From: Tillus elongatus
Lineage: Eukaryota > Arthropoda > Insecta > Coleoptera > Cleridae
Length of the DNA stretch: 64,000 bases
Assembly (NCBI GenBank): GCA_964006375.1
Contig: OZ023267.1
Span: forward strand, 38,163,753 to 38,227,752
Reading direction: 5' to 3'
The stretch's first letter is position 1. Every line of letters starts with the position of its first letter. Both the position numbers and the translations under genes were made by a program. The notes beneath the pieces are model-generated. The model did no database searches, was not told where the DNA came from, and saw only the letters and a list, made by a program, of their open reading frames with translations. Below, piece after piece: positions 44,606-57,011 of the stretch.

Positions 44606-45200
44606 GTGATCTTTTTAAGTGTCTCACCCCTGTAATTTCTTTATTATCAGAGATATCAAAAAATTCTAACGCCATCTGACAAACTACCATGCGATGACTT
44701 CAACAATTGTGACAGAAAAACAATTGCATATCGTCTTTATAGGAATCCATTGCCAACGTTGATTTTCTTAATAGGAGCGATCGGACTCAGACACAGAGAG
44801 TGGATGCAGAATTGAAATCTGCGTACAACGATGCCACGCTCGCATTTCTGAGTCGAGCCGTTTCCGAGATATGACGTCACAAAATTTCAAAATGTTTGTA
44901 ATTTTTGGCCCCTGTAATTTCTTTATTATGAAAGATAACCAAAAAATTCCATCGCCACCTGACAAAAAAAATGTTTACGTTATAAAGCGGTTCGCAGTGA
45001 ATAATTTATTCACTGAATTCACATATTTCTATGAAGGCGATGTGCAATTGTTTTTTTGTCGCAATGTGTGAACTCATCGCATGGTATTTTGTCAGATGGC
45101 GTTGGAATGTTTTAAATATATCTCTTAATAAAGAAATTACAGAGGTGAGACACTTAAAAAAATCACAAACATTTTGAAATTTTGTGACGTCATGTCTCCG
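44606..45200. repeat. Inverted repeat, ~100-130-bp arms, foldback type
   Basis: The left arm GATCTTTTTAAGTGTCTCAC then CCCTGTAATTTCTTTATTAT, CGCCATCTGACAAACTACCA is inverted at 45065-45165 (CATGGTATTTTGTCAGATGG, ATAAAGAAATTACAGAGGTG, AGACACTTAAAAAAATCAC). Inside, GACGTCACAAAATTTCAAAA and its inverse form a second nested pair (44870-44905 versus 45165-45195). Noncoding; the CAGGGTG-like start (ACAGGGTGATC) is reminiscent of mariner ends. Confidence 0.75.
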
Positions 45201-45299
45201 AAACGGCTCGACTCAGAAATACCAGCGTGGTATTGTTGTACGCAGCTTTCGATTCTGCATCGTCTGTATGTCTTAGGCATGTAGTTTATTCCATCTTCA

Positions 45300-46440
45300 T
45301 TGTTGGTAAAACCTTTTTTTTTATTTATAGCACAGTTTTTCCAAAAATACAATAACATTTTGATTATCAGTAACACCTAACACAACTGGGGCCTGTAAAG
45401 AATTACATAGTCCAGTCTTATGATACTGATATGATGCTTATGATATGATACTTCAATATCTTAAAGTTTGTAAACAATGTTCAAAATGTTGGGCTTCTTG
45501 TACGAAAAGAACTCTAGAGATTTTGTTTTATACTATGTCGTATCTGTAAATAAAGTGAGTAATAACATCGCGAAAGTCTAAGAGCGATGCGACAGAATCA
45601 TATACAATATCTACACAAGGTAAATGTTTGGGCGTCAATTGTTAGGAGTAGGATTATTAGTCCCTATTTTTTTGATGTATCTATAAATAGACCACGATAT
45701 CTACAATTTTTACAGCAATATTTCATTCTGACGTGATTGAACTTATTTCCCAATGGGCACAATGCTGGTATGGTAAACCATAATTTATGGTATAAACAAG
45801 ATGGTACCCCCACGCATTATGACGTTGATGTTTGACAGTATCTGAATCAACAATTTCCCAACAGATGGATTGGCAGTCGTTGTGGAATCGAGTGGCCAGC
45901 AAGATCACCGGTCCCAACTCCCTTAGATTTTTCCTGTGGGGTCATTTGACGAATGTGGTATTCAAAAGTAAACCAGATAATATCGACGAATTAAAAACAA
46001 CAATTAGAACTGAATGTACCAACATTATAACATTATAACAATTATATAGTCCAGCAAGAATTTGTTGACCGTTTGGGATATTGCCAGCCACAAGAAGGCG
46101 GGCATTTCAAACACTTACACTACGTAATTCTTCATAGGCTTTACTTGTGTTAGGTGTTAATGATAAAAAAATGTTATTACTTACTTTATTTTATTCCTAC
46201 AAAAAAAAAGGTGTTGCTGAATAGAGAATTGGATTAGCTTTAAAAACATCGGATTACCCAGGATCCAATTTCAAAAATTTGAAATGTAGTAACCCATTGA
46301 AGAGGTATAACGATAGGGGTAAGATTTTTATATCAAAAATGTGTTTTTTTTTTGTGAATAAAAATCGACCTGTTTTTGTATTTTCCTTAATAATGGTCAT
46401 TTTTTTAATTTATGCGTTACTTTATAAACGCAGCGTATAA
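45300..46440 (+). mobile_element. Mariner-like element relic with partial inverted flanks
   Basis: About 45300-45420 is the reverse complement of the start of 46115-46440 (shared GTGTTAGGTGTTA word and the poly-A-rich stretch before GGTGTTGCTG). The pair encloses a transposase relic at 45611-46125. The right flank alone recurs at 25215-25540. The outer limits are uncertain because the arms stop matching beyond about 45300. Confidence 0.55.
45611..46125 (+). pseudogene. Mariner-like transposase C-terminal half, DD41D-type spacing
   Basis: The forward frame gives LHKVNVWASIV, IISPYFFDVSINRPRYLQFL, then after a break LWYKQDGTPTHYDVDV (second catalytic Asp), QYLNQQFPNRWIGSRCGIEW, PARSPVPTPLDF (third Asp kept; the SPD Asp is changed to Val), then in another frame FLWGHLTNVVFKSKPDNIDE and the C-terminal FVDRLGYCQPQEGGHFKHL. 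There are 41 residues between the second and third acidic positions. A stop and a frameshift are present. The first Asp and helix-turn-helix are missing. Confidence 0.8.
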
Positions 46441-47400
46441 CTGAGAGCTGGAAAAATTACAAAGGAAAATACCAATTAAGTAAGGTACAACATTGCTTGA
46501 AAAACGTAGGTAGAGTCTTATGACTTATTTACGATTTTATTGAAAACGGTTTAATAAAGCCGTGTAAATGTTTATCAAAAAGCAGCTCCTACGTTTTTAA
46601 TAATTAGAGGAGGAAGTGAGCAATAACTGTATGATCAACAACAGAAAGCGTCCTCATTGTTGAAAATGATGACAACAGTGATACGTATTTAATTAGCTAC
46701 ATGTTGGTAAAACGACCGGATAGGGTGTTGTCTTAGCGACCAACTGGGGGATTTCCGTCATCGCAACTGCCCTTTTCGCAGCATCGGTACAAAGGCTTCT
46801 CACTTCTTATGATATTTTATATTCTACATGATATAATAATATTGTATTTACCAGTAGCGAGTGTTACGATTATTGGAAACATCATGTATAAACTTTCTAA
46901 AATATTTTGGTGATGTACAATTTTGCTACGTTTGTGGTGAATGTGTTTACTAATTGATTAATATACCACTGAAGATAATACCACTAATTCATAATTTAAG
47001 CCTTACCTACAGAGTGTCATAAATTATTGGCTATTTTTTTAAGTATTTAGTTAAGAGTAATTCGGGGAGAGATGGACCACATTATTTTAAAACGGGTCAA
47101 CGTGGAACACGTGTTTTAACTACAGTAAACGAAATGTGATTTAGAATCTCTTTTATTTAAACTACAGATATATTTGTTGCAGGCAAAGTTATTTTTCTTT
47201 ATAAACTTTTTAGATATAAAACAGAAAAGTTGGTGCTGGTTGATCTCGCTCGTTACTAGCGGGCTGGTTGGTCCGGCACCTATGGGGACAATGAAACATG
47301 TGGGAAAGTTAAACGAGTGGTAAGATATTACAAAAATTAGATACAAAGCAACAAAATTATACCTAAAAATCATGAATAACAACTTTATAAATGAACATTT
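46441..47400. other. AT-rich DNA with no recognised gene
   Basis: No coding frame with a recognised domain and no repeat partner were noticed. Confidence 0.4.
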
Positions 47401-47424
47401 AAACTATTGGAAATGAAAAAAAAC

Positions 47425-47740
47425 TCTAGACGCAGCAAGTGCGTTATGGTAGTGAATATTCATAAAAATGTTTTTATTGCAAATATGTGTGTTTTCTTTT
47501 TAAGAAAGCAGGCATCAATTTTGGTTACCAGTATAACCTATATAGTAAAAACAATGTGCCATGTTTCATAAAAATAACTTTATTGTGTGAAAATGTACAA
47601 AAATTTCCAAAAGTAAACTCAAAGTGTTCCCGGAAAAACTCGTTTCTTGGTCAACCTTATATGTTAATAGCAAATTGGGCTATTCAAATATGAAGCATTT
47701 GATCAAAATTCGCTACCATAACACACTTGCTGCATCCAGA
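47425..47740. mobile_element. Inverted-repeat element (MITE-like), complete
   Basis: Starts TCTAGACGCAGCAAGTGCGT and ends ACACTTGCTGCATCCAGA. Interior as in the other copies (AAGCAGGCATCAATTTTGGT, CAACCTTATATGTTAATAGC). Confidence 0.85.
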
Positions 47741-48507
47741 ATTTCTTTTATTACAAACATGCATTATATTTCGATGGAAAATGCAAAAATGCAATAACAT
47801 AAGGCGTGTTTGATTAAAAAAGAAGAAAATTAGAATCACCAACGACTTATGGGCCACCTGTGATTGTAGAAATATTTTTTAAGATGTAGCTCAAGACACC
47901 CTATAATTAATATATACAATTTTTTTCATTTCTTGTATAATAACGGATATATTGAGCTTTATTGATTTTTTACGAAAATTCGACAAAAATTATATACCAT
48001 TAAACGATAAACTCTATAGCTAAGACTACTGCCAAGCATCAGAGAGAGGGTCTATTTGAAATAAATTTTCTGGAAAAACTTTAGTAAAATGAAAGACAAC
48101 GACGGTTGAAACTAAGACTTCACGGTTTGTAAAACATCCTTCATCTATTAGATTCAAGCTATTTGCCTAAATGTTGCCGATTTTGAAGTTTTAAATCGCA
48201 ACTTTGACGTATTGAGGAAAACCCCAATTTATTTTTCTTTAAATGCCTGCCTTTGTCTTTCGACCTACGTAGCTAAATTTTGGTAAGTAACTTACCTATA
48301 AGGATATAAACTCGCGTACCAAATTTGGTTGCCCTTACTTAGTTAATTTTGGAGATATAAATTTTTTTCGAAAGAAAACACAAAATTTTCCGGGAATACC
48401 TAGGCAGATTTTCCTGAATAACGAACTTATCCAAGCCATTTGCAAAAGGAATTTATTAACCAAATTTAATCAAAATCAGCCCATTATTTTTTGAGTTATA
48501 ATGTGTG

Positions 48508-48510
<3 letters not shown>

Positions 48511-48603
<93 letters not shown>
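48511..48603. repeat. (AT)n array inside the composite element
   Basis: A pure AT array in the standard family context, reverse orientation. Confidence 0.95.
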
Positions 48604-48606
<3 letters not shown>

Positions 48607-48719
48607 ATATAAAAAATTCTGGGGGGTCTAATTAGCGCTCATATGAAGAAATTTTTTCAGAATTCAAAAGTCAAGATCTCCTCATTAGTGAATTTTTTTA
48701 AGAAAATTCACTAAAAACG

Positions 48720-49012
48720 TTTTGAAAGAAAGTTTATTTTCAAGAAACTTGTTTTTGTACCATTCTTATGCATCCAGAAATGACGCATAAAACTAACGCA
48801 TTATCAGATTAGATCGGGGATTTACTGGTGGAATTGTAGTTGTCAATGTAACCAGCACGATAATTTTCCTCCCATGTGTTAAGATCGTCCCTTTTGTCTT
48901 CAGACTCCTCTGATTGGGATATACTACTCTTATTTGCTCAAAAACTTTGTACCTATTTTGTTTTTATTTCGGCAACCTTTCTTCTATTTTTCATTGTTTT
49001 ACTTTAACCATC
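48720..49012. other. Noncoding flank
   Basis: No supported feature. It leads into a short tandem duplication. Confidence 0.35.
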
Positions 49013-49262
49013 CCTAATTCCATGGATTTTCTCTTTTCAATATGTTTAGGAAATGTCAAAATTTTAGTTAGCCTGCTTATTGTTTTTTGGGGTAGTGCTT
49101 AATGTTTTCCTCTGTCGTAAGGTAAGCGTATTTGCCTTTCCTAATTTCATGGACCTTCTCTTTTCAATATGCTCAGGAGATGTCAAAATATAAGTTAGCT
49201 GGTATTTTACTTTTTAGGAACTGCTAATATTCTCCGCTGTGGTAAGGTAAGCGTTTTCTGAA
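49013..49262. repeat. Tandem duplication, 127-bp unit
   Basis: CCTAATTCCATGGATTTTCT then CTTTTCAATATGTTTAGGAA is repeated 127 bp later as CCTAATTTCATGGACCTTCT then CTTTTCAATATGCTCAGGAG. Both units end in a CTGT(C/G)GTAAGGTAAGCGT word. Confidence 0.85.
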
Positions 49263-49549
49263 ATTATGCCTTGGAAAAATAGAAGAACGCCCGTATACCT
49301 AAATCCTGACGCTGTATGTTATAAAGTGGCAGCCTTGTTTCAAGAGTTAACTCAGAAACGGAGCCTATGCAATTTTCCTGCAGAATTTGCTTTCATTAAG
49401 CTCCCCCAAGCCGATAAATAATAGGTTTTTAACAATAAAAAAAGATCGATTTGACAGTTTTCCCATGTAAATAACGCATTCATAGAGATTTCGGTTTATA
49501 CTATTCTTTGAAAAAATCAAGATGCCGTATACAGGGCGCTCTCAAATAG

Positions 49550-49770
49550 TGGCTGAATTGGAGAAAATCCAAACTGCCGTAACTCAAATTTTTCAAATAA
49601 AACAGCCTGTTGCTGTACTCCAAAAGTGAAGGATTGGTCCCCAGGTTCAAGTTTTATATAACACTCCCTTTACCCAGGTTCAAGTTTTAAATAACACTTC
49701 CTTTACCTAACGACTCTAGTTTTGGAAATATCTACATTTATGATTGTTTACCATAATTCATCTAGGATTA
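49550..49770. repeat. Dispersed repeat, partner of 340-600
   Basis: Same block order as 340-600. It carries an extra direct duplication of CCCAGGTTCAAGTTTTA followed by TATAACACTCCCTTTACC-like sequence (about 49638-49710). Confidence 0.5.
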
Positions 49771-49994
49771 GTTTTAAAAATTTGTTTTCAGTTTTTATTC
49801 AGTTCTGAGAATCAATCAGATTATGCGAGTAAGCACCACTAAAATATTTTAATTAACTTTGGCACAAGAAAATGAGAGGTAGGTACACTTAGGAGACGCG
49901 GACAATTATTATTCATCATCTCATGACGCTAACCTTGCTGCTGAAACAATCGTCAAGTGTTAAAAATATGTTGTGATGAATTTTGGTCTTAAAA

Positions 49995-50430
49995 GTGTGC
50001 AGAGTGGTCCAAATTGGACACCTTTTAACTTTTCACAGAAAATATCAATTTTTAGAAGAACTAGAAAAAAATAGCACACAGATTACGAGCTCGATTTTTG
50101 TTACAAAGCTCTTTCCGAAATCACACATCGATATCTTAAACTGTTTAGAAGGTGTAGGATGGTTTTAAATTACGTGCATTTTTAACTCACCCCCGTAACT
50201 GATTTATTTTAAAATATTTTTTGTTTGTGTAAAAACCTTCTTAAGGCACATGTTTAAGGTATCCAATGGCGTCCCAAGTTTTTTTGGAAAAAGAATGGTT
50301 TTGAAGCTGACATAAACTAATATTTTTTCTTATGGACCATGCTGTATATTTTTGCCAACTCTTTTTCTAAATGAATTTCTCTTTCTAAATATCTATAATA
50401 CTTGCTACATTTCTTCTCAAACATTTATTT
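49995..50430 (+). repeat. Dispersed repeat W, partner inverted at 54.1-54.5 kb
   Basis: Blocks shared with the reverse complement of 54115-54510 include GTCCAAATTGGACA-like, GAAAATATCAATTTTTAGAA, TACGAGCTCGATTTTTGT, GAGTTAAAAATGCA-like and CTTATGGACC. The spacing agrees over about 400 bp. Noncoding. Confidence 0.6.
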
Positions 50431-50593
50431 TATTGTTCATTTTAAAATACTATAAGTGAATTTGGTAAATCTTGAAAAATAAAACGAAATAAATTTAAAG
50501 GTGTTATAAAATATTCATTGCCAATTTTTTAATACATAATTTATTCAATCAAACAACACAAAATAACAAGAGCAAACAATATAACATAAAATC

Positions 50594-51726
50594 TCTGGAT
50601 GCAGCAAGTGCGTTATGGTAGCGAATTTTCTTTAAAATATTTTTAATAGCAAATGTCTTTCTTTGATGAAAGCAGGCATCAAACTTGGTTGCCTATATAG
50701 TAGAAACAATGTATCATATTTCATAGAAATAAATTTATTGTTTGAAATATATAAACATTTTTCAAAAGTCTAAATGCAGCAAATGTGTTATGGAAGTGAA
50801 TTTCCATAAAAATGTTTTTAATAGCAAATGCGAGCAGGCATCAATCTGATTACCGGTATAGCCTATGTGGTAGAAACAATGTACTATATTTTATCAAAAT
50901 TACTTATGGTTTGAAAATATACAAAAATTTTCCGAAAATAAACTTAAATGTTGGTTTTCTAACCAACAAAGCTTACGTTAATAGCAAATTGAGCTATTAA
51001 AATTTGAAGGATTTAATGAAAATTCGGTAAATTTGCAGATTAGCTCCCGAACGCTTTTCAACAAATTGTTTCCAGAAACATGACTATATACATATTTCGA
51101 TAAAAAAATGCAAAAATGCATTAACAAATTTGTTCTACGAAAATTAGCTAAAAAAAAGTATAGACCGTTAAACCATAAACTTCACTAAACCTACAAATAA
51201 AGGTCCAAAAAGGCACCAACTGAACTAAACTGACAGCCAAAGCATCAAAGAAAGGGTCTATTTGAAATGGATATTTTGTAAATATTTTAGTAAAATGAGG
51301 GGCAATGACGGTTGAATCTGAAACTTAAGGGTTTGGAGAACACTCTTCTTGCAACATTTTCTTTTCACAATAGGTATGTGTTTCACATTATTTGCCTAAA
51401 CATTGCCAATTTTGACGTTTAAAATTGCGAGTTTGACGTTTTGAGGAAAACTCCAAAATTTGTTTCTTTAACTGTTGATAACTTCGTTGCCTTTAAAGCT
51501 ACAGACCTAAATTTTGGTATAGAGTTCACTATTTATAATACAAATACGCGTACCCAATTTTATTGCCCTTACTTTGTTATGAATTTTCTTATAAAGAACA
51601 TACAAAATTTTCCGGGAAAACCTGGTCCGATTTTCCTGGCTAACGAACTTATCCAAGCCACTTGCAAAAGGAAGATACTCACCAAATGTTATCAAGATTG
51701 GTCCATTATTTTTTTCAGTTATCGGT

Positions 51727-51820
<94 letters not shown>

Positions 51821-51865
51821 AACACAGATCTCGTCATTAGCGAATTAAAAAAAAATCGTTAAAAA
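50594..51865 (-). mobile_element. Composite element, rearranged copy with two end-A starts
   Basis: End A occurs at 50594 (TCTGGATGCAGCAAGTGCGT) and again, decayed, at 50769 (TCTAAATGCAGCAAATGTGT), each followed by the same interior words. The reverse-oriented body resumes at about 51140 and leads to (AT)n at 51731-51818. A very decayed end B (GATCTCGTCATTAGCGAATT) finishes near 51865. It is an older or recombined copy. Confidence 0.65.
51731..51818. repeat. (AT)n array inside the composite element
   Basis: A pure AT array with TTTCAGTTATCGGTCGG on its left, the standard context. Confidence 0.95.
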
Positions 51866-52062
51866 CAACATATTAATTAGCTATTAGCTAACTAGTTCTT
51901 CAAATGTTTTTCGCAACTGTTATGTTTTTTTACAAGCGTGTGAAAATTAGGGTTTTTCTTTTTCCGCACTAATATCAGTACGAAGAGTAAGGTTTCTCTC
52001 ACACTTGTCGCAAAAATTATTTACATGAACTCAAATTGAGCAACATTTAGATCGAGGCATAA

Positions 52063-52852
52063 TTAACTTCGTTTCCTGATATTATTAACAGCATTAATTA
52101 ATTCTACCGCGGGGATTGATTCAAAAGCCTGTCGTACTGCTGTTTCCAATGCTTCTCGAGAATCAGGCTGGCGTTTAAATACGATGTCCCTTAATCTTGC
52201 CCAGAGGTAAATTTCTGGTGATGTGAGATCGGGGAATCTTGCCGGCCAATGAACATGGCTCCGGTTGCGAAGCCAATTATCCCCAAAATGTTGGTTCAAA
52301 AACGTCGTTATAATCTGTGCGTTGTGACATAGTACTCCGTCTTGTTTAAAGTATACAGTTTCGATTTGCAAAAATGGAAAATCATCCATAAGTGATTCTA
52401 TAAATTCTCATGCTATTTCTAGATATCGCGCTGCTGTAAGCCTACCCTCAACGAGATAGGGGCCGATAAATCTTTATCTAACAATACCGACCCAAACATT
52501 AAAACTGTATTGGCCTTGATTTTGTGCCTCTACTACGATATGTGGATTTTCCAAAGTCCAGTTCCGGGTTTATATCTATTAAAAACCACAGCGGTGCTAA
52601 TGCACGCTTCATCAGTTCATATAACGTTCTGCGCAAAGTTTGGGTTTTTAGCACATTTTCTTAAATACCATCGGCAAAGGTCGAACCTAAATTGTAGATC
52701 ATTTGGTAGCAACTTTTCTACTCTATAACTCCATGCGGTTTAAATTTATTTATCTTTAGAATTCGCATAGCAGTAGTTTTTGAAATACCTGTAATCAACT
52801 GCAGTTTACGTAATGAAACATCGGATTGGTTCTGAATCTCTCCCAAAACAGT
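52063..52852 (-). pseudogene. Mariner-like transposase, nearly full length, decayed
   Basis: On the minus strand from 52852: SDVSLRKLQLITGISKTTAM and RILKINKFKPHG (helix-turn-helix), then after shifts LQFRFDLCRWYLRKCAKNPN, FAQNVI-stop-TDEACIS (first Asp), FNVWVGIV, RFIGPYLVEGRLTAARYLEI, YFKQDGVLCHNAQIITTFLN (second Asp), VHWPARFPDLTSPEIYLWAR (Glu at the third acidic position), and C-terminal DSREALETAVRQAF. The 41-residue spacing is kept. At least five stops and several frameshifts. It is placed head to head with the next transposase relic. Confidence 0.8.
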
Positions 52853-52854
52853 TA

Positions 52855-53509
52855 TTTCTTCTACATTTCTTTCTCAACTTCTGGCTTGGTATATTTTCAG
52901 ACGAGTGTACGTTTTTATTATACTTTACAGTCAATCGTCATAATTGTTGTTATTGGGCACATAATAATCCAAGAAAATTTCACGAAGTTCACACTCAAAC
53001 TCCACAGAAATTGAATGTCTGGACTGGCATTTTTGGAGACCGTTTAATCGGACCAATTTTTTTGATGGCAATTTGAGTGGCAAAACGTATTTGGAGTTAC
53101 TAGAAGATATCGTTTACCCTCTACTAATTAACATTGTTGAAAATTATGATGGCTATCAAGAAAATCAATTAGTGTTTCAACAAGATGGAGCTCCACTGCA
53201 TTTTTCGCAACGTGTTAGGGAGTTTTTGAATAAAGACTGTCCAGAGCAATGGATTGGGCGTAGAGGTGCTATTGAGTGGCCCGCTAGATCACCGGATTTA
53301 ACTCCTTTAGACTTATCTCTATGGGGCCATTTAAAGACTAGAATTTTCGCAACAGAACCATAGGTTCTGGAAGAATTACAACGACGCATTGTTGAAGAAT
53401 GCCGTCTAATAACTCCACAAATGCTCCAGAATGTCAGAGCTCGTTTTGAAAAAAAATTGTACTTTTGTATGGAAGCTGGTGGTCAACAATTTGAACACTT
53501 ACTTAACTG
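52855..53509 (+). pseudogene. Mariner-like transposase, N-terminally truncated
   Basis: The forward frame begins in the catalytic region: FSDECTFLLYFTVNRHNCCY (first Asp), QTPQKLNVWTGIFGDRLIGP, a one-base shift at about 53070 (FLMAI versus the expected FFDGNLSGKTYLELLED), then VFQQDGAPLHFSQRVREFLN (second Asp), GRRGAIEWPARSPDLTPLDL (third Asp), LWGHLKTRIFATEP, a TAG at 53361, and VLEELQRRIVEECRLITPQM to LN-stop at 53509. Spacing of 41 residues between the second and third Asp. This subfamily (EQWIGRRGAIEWPARSPDLT) differs from the minus-strand neighbour. Confidence 0.85.
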
Positions 53510-53895
53510 AATAAACATTTTTGAACGTTTGGTTTTGTTTTTTAGTTTTTTTTTAACGAAAAAATTGACTAATTAGTGCATTTTTTATCACAATGAATAA
53601 AATACGTTCTTGCAACTCCAACTGTGAATAGTTATTAAACGAGGTGATAAAACTTGCAAAAAAATTAGTGTGCTGAATTGAGAAAAGAAAGAGCTCTCAA
53701 ATGATGTAACACTCGATCCATGTTCCCTATTTAAAATATAAGGGTTGTTATCACCACCCTTAAGGGATTGATGTGACAAAGTTGAGTTTTATGTCAAAAC
53801 ATGCCCCGCTCAATATTAAAATTGACGTGCTTCTGCGTTTCTTAAAAAAAATGTCTCTGGACGCAAATTGGTCTGTTTCGTTTTCAATGCGCCAC

Positions 53896-53898
<3 letters not shown>

Positions 53899-53979
<81 letters not shown>

Positions 53980-54096
53980 ACTGACCACGGATATGTGTTC
54001 TCGGGGGCCTAATTAGTACTCATTTGAAGGAATTTTTTCAAAAATTCAAAAGTCGGGATATCCTCATTAGTGAATTTTTTAAAGAAAATTCACTAA
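53899..54096 (-). mobile_element. Composite element: (AT)n plus end B only
   Basis: (AT)n at 53899-53976 is followed by GAAACTGACCACGGATATGT, GGGGGCCTAATTAGTACTCA and GTCGGGATATCCTCATTAGT, then the hairpin ending AAAATTCACTAA at 54096. The body side is missing; the left flank is unrelated. Confidence 0.8.
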
Positions 54097-54114
54097 AAAG
54101 AAAAGTGGCAAGTA

Positions 54115-54510
54115 TTATACATATTTGGAAAGAAAATATCATCTAGAAAGAGAACATGCAAAATATACACGCCGGTCCATAAGAAAAAATAAAAGTTTAT
54201 GTCACATCTTCAAAACCATTCGTTTTCCAAAAATTGGTACGCCGTTGGATACCTTCAAAAAAAGTGTATTAAGAATGTTTTTACAGAAACAAAAAAATAT
54301 TCATAGTAAATCAGTTACAGGGGTGGGTCAAAAATGCATAAAATCGAGAACCACCCTATATTTTCCAAACAGTTCGAGATATTAATGTGCCGTTTTCGGC
54401 ATTCGCTTTGTCACAAAAATTAAGCTCGTAACGTGTGGGTTCGTTTATTCTAGCTCTTCTAGAAATTGGTATTTCCTATAAAAAATATTTAATTTGGTCC
54501 ATTCTACTTG
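54115..54510 (-). repeat. Dispersed repeat W, inverted partner of 49995-50430
   Basis: See the partner entry. It begins right after an end-B terminus, so end B and repeat W are adjacent here but not at the partner locus. Confidence 0.6.
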
Positions 54511-55270
54511 GCAAACGAGGTCTTTAATTTTATAAAAGCTAGAAAATACGACACTTTTGCAAGATAACTTTCTTTTATTGTAAGGATTGTGTATAACGCA
54601 TAAAATAAAATTTGTAGTGTAAAAAATTAAGTAAGCGCTTTCAGTTATAGAAAATATATAACGCTTGTTCGTTTCATTTTCTTTGTTTAGCATAAGAATG
54701 CAGGTATACGTTCAGTAATATAATCAAAGAATGTTGAGGACCCTTCCCAGCTTGCAGAAGTTCCAGAGAATATAATGAAAAAGAATTTAATAATTTATTC
54801 GTCTACAAGAAAACTCTTGAATTATGAAGTTAGGAACGCTCATTAGTTCTTTCTATAGAACATTGTGTACTTGAGACGATTTGAATTCTGAATCTAAGTT
54901 AAAATATAAGATCAGAATAACAAGCACCAAAACTCTCAAACTTCTTGTGTTTATTTTAACGGCACTCAAGGAAAAAATGGACTTCTTCACAACACGGAGT
55001 GCAAGCTTAACATTGATCGTACAATATAATAAAAGCGTGGGTTGCATTCAACGCCGTCGAATGGTGAATATGTACTTGACCTTAGAACTGATGTGCGTTA
55101 ACTGTGGTCTAATACCATATCCATATTTTAGCGATTCTTTAACAGAATGATTATTATTTTAATTATTTTAAGTAGTTTAGATAAGACATCATAAAATGAG
55201 TCTATATTCCAGTTTTATAGAATAAAACCCAATATGTGTGTTGCAGTAGCGGCTCGTGCCTTATAGCATT
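54511..55270. other. AT-rich DNA with no recognised gene
   Basis: An 89-codon frame at 54881 has no recognisable domain. No repeat partner was noticed. Confidence 0.35.
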
Positions 55271-55293
55271 GGGGGTGCGCAAGAAAAAAATGT

Positions 55294-56949
<1,656 letters not shown>

Positions 56950-57011
56950 AATTATCTCGTTTTGTATTGTAGGCTGAAAACCTTTGAATACCTCATGTGA
57001 TATCAAAAAAT

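Larger units (their letters stand above)
47425..48714 (-). mobile_element. Composite (AT)n element, most complete single copy
   Basis: The copy runs from the inverted-repeat element (47425-47740) through the full ~770-bp body (CCATTAAACGATAAACTCTA, CGACGGTTGAAACTAAGACT, CGCAACTTTGACGTATTGAG, CCAAATTTGGTTGCCCTTAC, TTGAGTTATAATGTGTGATT) to (AT)n at 48511-48603. Then come AAACATATAAAAAATTC, TTAGCGCTCATATGAAGAAA, AGATCTCCTCATTAGTG and the terminal hairpin ending AAAATTCACTAA at 48714. Flanks on the two sides are AAAAAC-like and AAACG. No coding frame. Confidence 0.8.

Noticed and set aside
53177..53389. Minus-strand 70-codon frame
   Set aside because: It is the antisense of the mariner transposase catalytic region.
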